Assembly: GCA_036752825.1 (NCBI GenBank) | Contig: DAIORV010000133.1 | Coordinates: forward strand, 1 to 6,035 | DNA length: 6,035 nt | Source of the DNA: UBA5177 sp002413265 | GTDB taxonomy: Bacteria > Chloroflexota > UBA5177 | Direction of reading: 5' to 3' | In this document: one piece after another, positions 1 to 5,661 of the stretch | Layout: each line of letters opens with the position of its first letter | Numbering within the stretch: the first letter of the stretch is position 1 | Translations under genes and position numbers: made by a program | Notes under the pieces: generated by a model | The model's database searches: none | What the model was told of the DNA's origin: nothing | Seen by the model: only the letters and a program-made list of their open reading frames with translations

Positions 1-389
1 AAGAGGAGTTCGAGCATCCGGCAGGATAGCAATCTGGCCGTGGGAAAGAGTCCTCGCTGAAGCGGATCGACTATTGCCGCCCCACGGGTTCCTGATGCCC
101 GAGTTGCAGAGTTCTATTCGATCAATGAGGTGCAAAAGCCCGTGGTGCAGCGGGTCCACCACAACAACAACAGCTGTCCTCCAGCCGCGATATCCCGAAT
201 AACGAGTGCCACGCTGGTACCGGAAACTACCGACTTATGTGCCGACTGAATGTGCAAGGACGCTGACAGGCCCTCGAATGGGCTCGGCCGAATCCATAGA
301 CCATCTGTCGCGGCCGGAAGATTGGACGGCTAGATAGTTAATCGTCGATTTCAAGTGGGCACAATGAGATGGCGCCAAATTGCTCCGGG
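1..389. other. Region downstream of the XRE-TPR regulator, no supported gene
   Basis: I see no convincing gene here. Plus-strand frame 2 is open from the edge to about 200, and one minus-strand frame is open for about 66 codons across roughly 125-325. Neither has a good start, a ribosome binding site or a recognisable protein. A short simple-sequence run of four ACA units lies at 161-172. Downstream of the regulator stop at 390 there is no strong GC-rich hairpin followed by a T tract, so the transcript end is not identified. Confidence 0.5.
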
Positions 390-1796
390 TCAGCTCGATA
401 GCCTAATCTCGGCCATCGCACTTGAGTTAGTCACTGGGCGTGCCGAGCGCACCCCTCGAGAGGCGTCGAGCGCCTTTTCAAAGTAGCGACTCGAAGCCTT
501 GTCGTTACCGCGACGCTGCAGCGCCAAGGCATACTCTCTATAGCAGTCGACAAGCCGATCCCGCACGTCCAATTGCTCAAGCAATGCGATGGCATTCTCG
601 AACTGCCGATCGACCTGGCGGCGGTCGCCGCCGGCTTCGGCTAGGCGCGCAAGCAATTGCCAACCAACCGCAACGTTCAGCTTCTCGTCGAGGCCCTCTG
701 CCAAGCTGATCGCCTCTTCGGCGCGACTCCGAGCCAAGTCAAGGCGCCCATCTTCGAGATCGAGTTCAGCCAAGCTAAGCAAAACGTGGGCCTTGCGATG
801 TTGGACGCCGAGGTCCTCATAGAGCTGAAGGCTGCTGTCCACATGGGCACGCGCCGCCTTCAACTCCCCACGCCGGAGCAGGACGAAGCCGAGATTGTTC
901 TCGGCGTTAGCCAGCGCCAGACGGTCCTGACGCGCTTGATGCAGAGCCACGGCTTTGTGCGCGTACTCGAGTGCCTCACGCGGCTGGCCTAACTCGCTGT
1001 AGGCCAATCCAAGGTTGTCGTAGAGCACGCCAATCCTTCCGAGGTCAAGGACTCCCTGGGCCGAAGCGACGGCGCGCTCCAACGTGACGACTGCCTTGTC
1101 GTAGTCGTGCGTCTCCACATAGAGAGAGCCGAGATGCCCCAGGATGCGGCTTCGCGTGGTAAAGGGATCCGTATCGACGGCATCCAATTCCCGTAAAGCG
1201 TCACGGAAGACCGACTCTGCCCGGTCGTCTTGGGCAACGTAAAGTGCTGACGCCTTGCAGTCGTAGCTCTCAGCAAGACGAAGCCGATCTCCGGTCCCTC
1301 TGTACTGATCAAGGCAAGGCTCTATCTCTCGCAGGGCGCGCCCGGTGTCGCCGAGCATCACCGCGTTGCGCGCGATCCAATAGTGGGCCTCGTACTCCGC
1401 TGTCAGCCCCACTACCTGCGCAAGCACAGCTTCAGCCTTCTCCAGAGATTCCGTGTACTCGTCCTGCTCATAAAGCCGTTCGATTGCAGCGAGCTCTCGA
1501 TCTATTTCCTCGCTGGAGAGACCGCGGGCGCGGACGATGTCAGCGTCGGCGGCAAAAGCTGACAGGGGCCTTCCTGTTCGAAGAGCTATGAGTTCCAGCA
1601 CCGGAAGAGAGGGCTTCGCGCGGCCCATCTCAATCATGTGAATTGCTCCACGAGACAGGTCGTCCTGGACCAGCTGAGCTAGGCTGAGGCCGGCCGCTTC
1701 TCGAGCGGCCTTTACTGTGCCAGGGCGGACTGGCACACCGGGCAATCGTCGACGCGGCGGTACCGAGACGGCTGCCGACTTAGCTCTCGCCATCAT
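390..1796 (-). CDS. XRE-family helix-turn-helix regulator with about nine TPR repeats (RRNPP-like candidate peptide receptor)
   Basis: A 468-residue cytoplasmic DNA-binding protein. Residues about 26-82 form an XRE/Cro-type helix-turn-helix: REAAGLSLAQL, then a recognition-helix region ending in IEMGRAKPS, then LELIALRTGRPLSAF. Residues about 103-445 read as nine tandem TPRs, beginning near 103, 137, 175, 216, 256, 294, 336, 376 and 415. Typical TPR signatures are NLGLAYSELG, NNLGFVLLRRG and repeated EKA or ERA helix B ends. An XRE domain followed by a TPR superhelix is the architecture of NprR and PlcR, which bind short imported peptides in the TPR groove. The Asn residues at 261, 300 and 301 fall where such proteins often contact peptide backbone (inference). 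The start is the first of two adjacent ATGs; no ribosome binding site lies at normal distance, and the nearest purine tract is 36 nt upstream. A secreted micropeptide gene lies 54 nt upstream on the same strand. A regulator of differentiation or secondary metabolism with no peptide ligand is the alternative. Confidence 0.9.
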   Translation of the reverse strand: MMARAKSAAVSVPPRRRLPGVPVRPGTVKAAREAAGLSLAQLVQDDLSRGAIHMIEMGRAKPSLPVLELIALRTGRPLSAFAADADIVRARGLSSEEIDRELAAIERLYEQDEYTESLEKAEAVLAQVVGLTAEYEAHYWIARNAVMLGDTGRALREIEPCLDQYRGTGDRLRLAESYDCKASALYVAQDDRAESVFRDALRELDAVDTDPFTTRSRILGHLGSLYVETHDYDKAVVTLERAVASAQGVLDLGRIGVLYDNLGLAYSELGQPREALEYAHKAVALHQARQDRLALANAENNLGFVLLRRGELKAARAHVDSSLQLYEDLGVQHRKAHVLLSLAELDLEDGRLDLARSRAEEAISLAEGLDEKLNVAVGWQLLARLAEAGGDRRQVDRQFENAIALLEQLDVRDRLVDCYREYALALQRRGNDKASSRYFEKALDASRGVRSARPVTNSSAMAEIRLSS

Positions 1797-1832
1797 AGAG
1801 CGCAGTCTAGCAGCCGCTCGACAGCCGTCGAA

Positions 1833-1842
1833 CCTCCCTCCC
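1833..1842 (-). promoter_or_regulatory. Distant purine-rich Shine-Dalgarno-like tract ahead of the regulator
   Basis: The minus strand reads GGGAGGGAGG, an excellent Shine-Dalgarno match, but it ends 36 nt before the regulator ATG and no ATG, GTG or TTG follows at normal spacing. Two small inverted repeats lie in between: TCGAC/GTCGA with a 4-nt loop (1818-1831), and GAGCG/CGCTC with a 12-nt loop (1798-1819). They overlap by two bases. Folding could shorten the distance to the ATG, or the tract may be a ribosome standby site. Its role is inferred only. Confidence 0.35.
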
Positions 1843-1850
1843 GGAGACGC

Positions 1851-1949
1851 CTACTTCGGCCAGCCGCCGCCGCCGTCCGCAAGTGCCGGCACGACAGTTG
1901 CGACGGCCGCAGCGACCGCGAACGCAAGTGCGAGCAGTCGTTTGCCCAT
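1851..1949 (-). CDS. Small secreted peptide precursor, 32 aa, candidate signalling propeptide
   Basis: A 32-codon ORF, too short for most gene callers. It has a textbook Sec signal peptide: MGKR with two basic residues, an uninterrupted hydrophobic Leu/Ala/Val core at residues 5-20, then PALA as a signal peptidase I site (Ala at -3 and -1). Cleavage after residue 24 would leave only the octapeptide DGGGGWPK before a TAG stop. A strong ribosome binding site (AAGGGGGTGG, 6 nt spacing) supports translation, and a TTGACA promoter lies about 50 bp further upstream. The next gene, 54 nt downstream on the same strand and in the same reading frame after the TAG, is an XRE-TPR regulator of the type that binds imported peptides. 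A propeptide that is nearly all signal sequence, with a short C-terminal tail, fits Phr-, PapR- or SHP-like pheromones. I do not recognise it as a named family. A non-coding leader is the alternative. Confidence 0.68.
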   Translation of the reverse strand: MGKRLLALAFAVAAAVATVVPALADGGGGWPK

Positions 1950-1955
1950 TCTGAG

Positions 1956-1965
1956 CCACCCCCTT
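1956..1965 (-). promoter_or_regulatory. Ribosome binding site of the small peptide gene
   Basis: On the minus strand AAGGGGGTGG ends 6 nt before the ATG at 1949. It is much better placed than anything ahead of the downstream regulator and fixes the peptide start. It sits in a small potential hairpin (AGCC/GGCT arms, 9-nt loop), so its accessibility could be regulated; that part is speculative. Confidence 0.6.
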
Positions 1966-1991
1966 CGGCTGGCTATGCAGGCCAGCGTGGC

Positions 1992-2018
1992 GTCGAGTGT
2001 TGGGCACTATGGGGCGAC
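1992..2018 (-). promoter_or_regulatory. Nested inverted repeats over the promoter, possible operator
   Basis: On the minus strand GTCG (2018-2015) and AGTG (2008-2005) are mirrored by CACT (1999-1996) and CGAC (1995-1992). The inner pair AGTG-N5-CACT is symmetric around the -10 region, while the outer pair is offset by 6 nt. The position, overlapping spacer and -10 box, is where an autoregulating XRE protein would bind. The arms are short, so this is only a candidate. Confidence 0.3.
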
Positions 2019-2024
2019 TGTCAA
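1996..2024 (-). promoter_or_regulatory. Sigma-70-type promoter for the peptide-regulator unit
   Basis: The minus strand carries a perfect -35 hexamer TTGACA (2024-2019), a 17-nt spacer and a weaker -10 hexamer AACACT (2001-1996) that keeps the conserved A at position 2 and T at position 6. An AT-rich stretch (GTATTTAC) lies just upstream, which is unusual in this GC-rich window. Transcription would start near 1989, giving a leader of about 40 nt before the peptide ATG. The same transcript could carry the regulator, since I see no terminator between the two genes. Confidence 0.55.
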
Positions 2025-2199
2025 GTAAATACACGACAAATCGCCTCGACGCCCCTCATCAAGATCGGCTCGCGCCTCCTGTCAACTCGGTCGAGAAGCT
2101 AGATCCTGGGCCCGTGGGGAGGTTGAGGGCCAGTTACTCACTAGACAGATGTCATGGAACGGCTGCCGTCAAAGACCGCGCCGCTGTCGTCCGAGAGGC

Positions 2200-2455
2200 G
2201 AGACCACCAAAACCATCGAGCGCAGCCACATCGCGACCCGCGATCGACTGCGAGCCTCTCGGGTCTCAAGACCACGGCGACCGGTCAGCGATTCCTCGAC
2301 GGATTGGAGGCGATGCGTGCTTTGCGACGGGGTATTTCGGTCTGCGGTACTTGGTGCCCGGCTACCGTCCCCAGTTGGCCACTCGCGGCGACCGCGCGCG
2401 GGCCGTCGCCGCTGCCGTGGCCACCCTGGCGGCCGCGCTGATTAAGGCTGCGTGA
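2200..2455 (+). pseudogene. Decayed 3' end of an IS6-like DDE transposase with two frameshifts
   Basis: Three reading frames join into one transposase C-terminus. From about 2203 one frame gives TTKTIERSHIATRDRLRASR, up to 2262. From 2262 the next frame gives GLKTTATGQRFLDGLEA, then MRALRRG, up to 2333. From 2333 the third frame gives YFGLRYLVPGYRPQLATRG, followed by an Ala/Val-rich tail ending LIKAA and TGA at 2453-2455. Each switch is explained by loss of one base: G at CGG/GGT, and T at GGT/TAT. The pattern ERSH-x3-R-x-R, a GLK motif and an LRRG close to the end resembles the part of IS6-family transposases that contains the catalytic Glu (family assignment from memory, not searched). The Asp-containing catalytic core and the N-terminus are absent upstream, and I could not identify terminal inverted repeats. 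It cannot encode a working transposase. Confidence 0.75.
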
Positions 2456-2552
2456 CTCTCACCCGCGGCGGTCATTCCGCTTTGATCTGCCTCAGCCCCA
2501 AGTAGCACCGCACAACTTCGCGGACTCCTCTCTAAGAGCCGCGGGCGTCTGA

Positions 2553-2594
2553 AAGTCGCGGTGCCGGTCCGAAGGTGCGCGCGTAAGTCGCGGT
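2553..2594. repeat. Short direct repeat at the 3' end of the kinase gene
   Basis: AAGTCGCGGT occurs at 2553-2562 and again at 2585-2594, the second copy ending in the kinase stop codon. The units are 32 bp apart. This may be chance or a trace of a small rearrangement next to the transposase relic. No clear terminator is visible in 2456-2593. Confidence 0.35.
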
Positions 2595-4270
2595 TAAGCG
2601 GCGCTCGGCTGTGCGTCGGCACCACGAGCATCCACGGGCAAAGCGACAGTGAAGACGCTCCCCTTGCCCGGCTCGCTGGTAAGTGAGATTCGACCGTGCA
2701 TCGCCTCGACAAGTCGTTTGGCCAGCGACAAGCCGAGGCCCGCGCCCTCGATCCCGCGGCTTCGTCCAACCTCTGCCTGCACGAAGGCCTCGAAGATGAT
2801 CTCTTGGTCGGCTGCTGCGAGACCCACGCCAGTGTCTTCCACGGAAATCGCCACCATACCGTCGCACTGGTCGACGCTGACGGAGATCGAGCCGCCATCG
2901 GGAGTGAACTTCACCGCGTTGCTAAGCAGGTTCAGCAGGACCTGCTCGAGTCGGAGCGCGTCCGCGTAAACACTCCCGCCGCGGACAGAGCTTCGCAGTC
3001 GCAGGGACTTCGCTTCGGCCATGGGCCGGACCTTGACAAGTGCTCGATCGACGACCTCGGAGGTCACCAGCAGCTCCAGCTTCAGACTAATCTCGTTTGC
3101 GGACGCCTTGGCCAGGTCCAGGATGTCCANNNNNNNNNNGACATTGCCCGCCAGATCGTAGCTCGTGTAGCTGATCTGCGCCGTCGTCGCGGTGATCTCC
3201 CCCGTGCCCTCCAGGATGTCCACGATGAGCGACAGCAGATGTTCGCCATTGGTGCGGATGTTGTGGAGGTAGCGAAGCTGCTTGTCATTCAGGCCCTCGG
3301 GAGCTACAGCCTCAATGAGCTGAGCGAAGCCGAGGACCGAGTTGAGCGGTGTGCGCAGCTCGTGGCTCATGGCAGCCAGGAACTGGGACTTGGCAGTACT
3401 CTCCGTTCGCAGTTTTTCTTCTAGGGTGATCTTCTCCAGGCAAAGGCCGACGGTAGCCGCCAACGCTTCGATCGTCGCCTGCTGGGACGAAGCGGCGGGG
3501 ACGGCAATGTAGCCACCTCCACGGTCGCCTCCGTCGATCTGCAACTTGATCCAGTCGGCGAGCTCGAAGCCGTGGTCCGCCGCGTTACCAGTGTCGCCAA
3601 GGCGGACCCCGACCTGGGAGAGCTCGGGCGCAATCTGCAATACCGCAAATTCCGTGTTTCGCACGAGGGCCGCCTCGTCAGCTGAGGTGATCAGGTGGTT
3701 CGTGGCCGCTCCCATCGCCCTCTGAGCACGCAGCATCCGCTCGCCCGTCTCGAGGCTGATGCCGATGGCGCGCGCGACTATCGCAGTGCCAAGGAAGCCG
3801 ACGGTATTGCCGATCTGAAACGCCGGTGTGCCCGGCTGATGGATGGTCTCGAAACTGTAGACGCCGGCCAGCACGGCCACGACGACCATGAGTTGCGGCA
3901 GGCGCCCGCGCAAACCGCGAACGTAGATTCCAACGTAGATCACGCCCAGGGCTTGGAGGGGGTCTGCAGACCGCAGCAGTATCAAGAGCATGAGAGCCCA
4001 GGCGACGTCCAGCGCCACGGGGTATTTCCTCCACAAGCTGCCCATCACGAGGCAGGCTGCAAAGCCGAGGAGTCCGGCCATGCTCGTGAGCTTGTCCGCG
4101 ATCGGGAATCCGGGTGTGAAGAGTAGAGCCGGCAAGGAAATGACGACGTTGAGGACCACAAACCCAAGAAAGAGCCCCTCGATTCGACCCTGGGTCGTGG
4201 AAAAGCGCACCCGCAGTCTCATCCACGCGCTCTCGGCATTGGCTTGTGATGAGCCCTTCATCTCAGTCAT
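2594..4270 (-). CDS. Membrane-bound sensor histidine kinase with GAF-like region (assembly gap inside)
   Basis: Transmembrane sensor kinase that should autophosphorylate on His and pass phosphate to a response regulator. Using the longest frame (638 residues from a GTG at 4510), residues about 111-250 hold five or six hydrophobic segments. Residues 265-360 look like a degenerate GAF-type cytoplasmic domain, and 361-372 a linker helix. The HisKA H-box is FLAAMSHELRTPLNSVLGFA with His383. The HATPase_c domain has an N-box (LLSNAVKFTP, Asn531), G1 (DTGVGL, Asp559) and G2 (GAGLGLSLAKRL). The protein ends at 638 without a receiver domain. I place the start at the ATG 4270 because the 80 residues before it are low-complexity and unlike a kinase. 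ATGs at 4261 and 4222 are equally possible, the last having GAGAG 7 nt upstream. Ten Ns at 3130-3139 and an odd segment after the H-box interrupt the dimerisation helix. No response regulator is in the window, so its pathway is unknown. Confidence 0.88.
   Translation of the reverse strand: MTEMKGSSQANAESAWMRLRVRFSTTQGRIEGLFLGFVVLNVVISLPALLFTPGFPIADKLTSMAGLLGFAACLVMGSLWRKYPVALDVAWALMLLILLRSADPLQALGVIYVGIYVRGLRGRLPQLMVVVAVLAGVYSFETIHQPGTPAFQIGNTVGFLGTAIVARAIGISLETGERMLRAQRAMGAATNHLITSADEAALVRNTEFAVLQIAPELSQVGVRLGDTGNAADHGFELADWIKLQIDGGDRGGGYIAVPAASSQQATIEALAATVGLCLEKITLEEKLRTESTAKSQFLAAMSHELRTPLNSVLGFAQLIEAVAPEGLNDKQLRYLHNIRTNGEHLLSLIVDILEGTGEITATTAQISYTSYDLAGNVXXXXDILDLAKASANEISLKLELLVTSEVVDRALVKVRPMAEAKSLRLRSSVRGGSVYADALRLEQVLLNLLSNAVKFTPDGGSISVSVDQCDGMVAISVEDTGVGLAAADQEIIFEAFVQAEVGRSRGIEGAGLGLSLAKRLVEAMHGRISLTSEPGKGSVFTVALPVDARGADAQPSAA
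3117..3222. repeat. 13-bp direct repeat bracketing the gap and an out-of-place segment
   Basis: TCCAGGATGTCCA occurs at 3117-3129, directly left of the Ns, and again at 3210-3222. Both encode the same VDIL stretch of the kinase on the minus strand. Joining the two copies restores an uninterrupted HisKA helix (LSLIVDILDLAKA) in frame. The material between them (Ns plus 3140-3209) encodes about 24 residues ending SYTSYDLAGNV, which does not belong in a HisKA helix and recalls an RHS/YD repeat. The 93-nt extra stretch keeps frame only if the N run length is true. Confidence 0.7.
3130..3139. other. Assembly gap of 10 Ns
   Basis: Ten undetermined bases inside the kinase gene, between the HisKA H-box and the second dimerisation helix. 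The round length suggests a scaffolding placeholder rather than ten measured ambiguous bases, so the true distance is unknown. Confidence 0.95.
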
Positions 4271-4502
4271 TGGCCGATCGAATGCGAAATGTGGCCCCGG
4301 GGGCGGCTGATTCACGGAGGTCGACTGCGGGAGGCGGTCATCTCGATTTGCTGCTGAGGTTGGCTGACCGGGGAACTCGACCAAATGCTCCGTCAGTTGG
4401 GCAGGGTCCAGTCCGCGCGCCGCAGTGACGAGGAGTTGCGGGAGCTGATCGTGCCCCAGCTGCGCAGTCGCGCCGGCGGTATCTCGAGAGATCACGGGCT
4501 TA

Positions 4503-4526
4503 GGGTGCACTCTCGATCGAGCACCC
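4503..4526. repeat. Inverted repeat GGGTGC/GCACCC containing a 10-bp palindrome
   Basis: GGGTGC (4503-4508) pairs with GCACCC (4521-4526). Between and overlapping them is the perfect palindrome CTCGATCGAG (4512-4521). No T tract follows on either strand, so it is a weak terminator candidate. It could instead be a protein-binding site upstream of the kinase. Confidence 0.4.
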
Positions 4527-4733
4527 AGGGCGCATGCTGGCGTCCTCCCGAGGTCGATACACCGTCGAAGCAGTAGTGATATTCATCGGGAGGGCCATCG
4601 TTCATTCTCCCGGCAGGTGCAGCGAGGCTCATGCCCAGTGGTCCCTAGCTCGTCGCTTCGAGGGGAATTTCGCGCCACGGCAAATACCGAAGAGCAGATC
4701 TACTACGGCCCACGGTTGCCGGTAGGCCGCATC

Positions 4734-4782
4734 CGGGCGGTGGATCCTAATAGCTTGATGCTCAACTTCGACTCACCGCCCG
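4734..4782. repeat. 9-bp perfect inverted repeat with a 31-nt loop
   Basis: CGGGCGGTG (4734-4742) and CACCGCCCG (4774-4782) are exact complements. The 31-nt loop contains a smaller TTGA/TCAA pair around TGC, so a two-level RNA hairpin is possible on either strand. It lies about 120 bp downstream of the DMP19-like gene stop on the minus strand, where it could end or protect that transcript. There is no T tract. Confidence 0.45.
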
Positions 4783-4903
4783 CGGAACCACCGCTCGCCG
4801 CCAACATGCCGACTGATGATCACACCAATCAATTCGCGAGTGTGGCTAAGGCTGTGTCGTTCGCGACCCGTCTTGCGCCCACGTCGCACCGTCGCCGACG
4901 ATG

Positions 4904-5599
4904 CTACTTCCTTGAGCCCAGCCGCTCCAACGGGTCCGGGAAATGCCCATTCCGAATTGCGAACAGCGTTGCCCAAGCGTTCGTGCTCCCCTTCGACCCA
5001 GCTCCATCAAGTTCTTCCAGCACTGGTACGGCCACTTCGGGGTCGCTGACGGCTAGATACGTGGCTGCCGCTGATCGAACGGCGCCATCGGAGTGATGTA
5101 AAAGGCCCAGTAGTGCTTCATGACCACCACCAAGCCAATGTCTGAGGAGGTCTCTAATTGCGGTCTCCGCCCGGTCGTGAGCTCGGTGCTGCTCCCTCGT
5201 CTTGCCTGGAACCGTGCTCAGTCTGTCTGCGGCTGAGCTCGCCTCAATGAAGACGGCGATGGCGGCGCTGACGGCCTGTTGGCCGACGACGGCCGCACTC
5301 GGCGGAGCTTGGTCCGGCGGGAACGCCATGCTCATCTGGGCATCAAGGAAGCGGTCGTCGGGAATCGCACGGTTGTAGAGCTCATCGAGCACAGGCTCAA
5401 GGCGATCGGCGTCCTCTGCCTGGACTTTCAGAGCATGCTCGAGTGCTTCAGCCGCTGCCGGCAATGCGAAGAAGCGATATCCGGCAATCGCAGCTCGGAC
5501 TTCACGTTTGCTTAAGGCCTCGGCACAGTGGAGGACTCCGCCATTCATGACCAAGCCGTGCGCTATCCACACAGCCGCGGCCGCGCTGTCAGCCTTCAC
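4904..5599 (-). CDS. DMP19/DUF4375-like and DUF2019-like two-domain protein
   Basis: A 231-residue soluble protein of unknown function with no signal peptide or membrane segment. Residues about 5-92 resemble the DMP19/DUF4375 group: an early helix, then MNGGVLH, then AAIAGYRFFALPAAAEALEHAL, the usual NGG plus 'a..i.Gy...a..l..A' pattern. After a Pro-rich junction (residues 94-102), residues about 108-219 resemble DUF2019. They have an acidic helical start, LLGLLHHSDGAVRSAAATYL, DPEVAVPVLEEL and a final WATLFAIRNG, a HEAT-like helical fold. Both assignments are from remembered patterns. The start is a GTG without a clear ribosome binding site. The frame stays open for 17 further codons upstream to a TAA at 5651-5653 with no better start codon, so the N-terminus is uncertain. 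Relatives of both domains are sometimes found near toxin or immunity genes, but no toxin is visible here. The DUF1697 gene lies 67 nt upstream on the same strand. Confidence 0.8.
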   Translation of the reverse strand: MKADSAAAAVWIAHGLVMNGGVLHCAEALSKREVRAAIAGYRFFALPAAAEALEHALKVQAEDADRLEPVLDELYNRAIPDDRFLDAQMSMAFPPDQAPPSAAVVGQQAVSAAIAVFIEASSAADRLSTVPGKTREQHRAHDRAETAIRDLLRHWLGGGHEALLGLLHHSDGAVRSAAATYLAVSDPEVAVPVLEELDGAGSKGSTNAWATLFAIRNGHFPDPLERLGSRK

Positions 5600-5618
5600 C
5601 AGCCGATTATCGATGAGT

Positions 5619-5628
5619 GATCTAGATC
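5619..5628. repeat. 10-bp palindrome upstream of the DMP19-like gene
   Basis: GATCTAGATC is a perfect palindrome 20 bp ahead of the GTG start at 5599, between the start and the larger hairpin at 5633-5661. It may be a binding site for a dimeric regulator, or chance. Confidence 0.3.
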
Positions 5629-5632
5629 TCGG

Positions 5633-5661
5633 GCTATCGAGAAGGCGCCATTATCGATAGC
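5633..5661. repeat. 8-bp perfect inverted repeat in the DUF1697 to DMP19-like gap
   Basis: GCTATCGA (5633-5640) pairs exactly with TCGATAGC (5654-5661). The 13-nt loop contains the palindrome GGCGCC. It fills most of the 67-nt gap between the two minus-strand genes. With no T tract it is not a classic intrinsic terminator; an operator, an RNA processing site or a weak attenuator would fit. The 9-mer ATTATCGAT also recurs at 5606-5614 and 5650-5658, adding to the repeat content of this gap. Confidence 0.5.

Larger units (their letters stand above)
4271..4903. other. Long spacer between the kinase and the DMP19-like gene, no convincing gene
   Basis: About 630 bp. Minus-strand 4271-4510 is open in the kinase frame from a GTG, but its Pro/Gln-rich product resembles nothing in kinases and no good ribosome binding site precedes it. 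Plus-strand frames of up to 159 codons overlap the neighbouring gene antisense and look like shadows. The visible structure is two inverted repeats (4503-4526 and 4734-4782). A leader RNA, promoters for the kinase, or a decayed gene could lie here; I cannot decide between them. Confidence 0.45.

Noticed and set aside
3..29. Plus-strand frame reading EEFEHPAG then stop, as a possible tail of an upstream gene
   Set aside because: Eight codons at the window edge are too few to support a gene.
158..175. ACA trinucleotide run as a possible regulatory microsatellite
   Set aside because: Only four units and not placed at a promoter; likely chance.
657..992. 111-codon plus-strand ORF
   Set aside because: Antisense to the TPR repeats of the regulator; typical shadow of a high-GC coding frame.
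1692..1710. GGCCGC/GCGGCC inverted repeat
   Set aside because: Lies inside the helix-turn-helix coding sequence, where Ala/Arg/Glu codons in GC-rich DNA readily give such repeats.
1807..2034. 75-codon minus-strand ORF across the peptide gene and promoter
   Set aside because: Arg/Cys-rich product in a different frame with no ribosome binding site; the 32-codon signal-peptide ORF explains the region better.
2362..2898. 178-codon minus-strand ORF overlapping the kinase 3' end
   Set aside because: It runs in another frame over the HATPase domain and then antisense to the transposase relic; Arg/Ser/Ala-rich shadow.
2696..3424. 242-codon plus-strand ORF
   Set aside because: Antisense to the H-box and ATPase regions of the kinase, whose motifs are unmistakable in the other strand; it also crosses the N gap.
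3678..4226. 182-codon minus-strand ORF in the kinase region
   Set aside because: Out-of-frame shadow of the membrane domain with His/Arg-rich composition.
4690..4790. Possible tRNA in the structured spacer
   Set aside because: The 9-bp stem is not flanked by D, anticodon and T arms of tRNA form, and no GTTC-type T loop fits.
4617..5096. 159-codon plus-strand ORF
   Set aside because: Its right half is antisense to the DMP19-like gene, its composition is Ser/Pro/Ala/Arg-rich shadow-like, and no family or ribosome binding site is visible.
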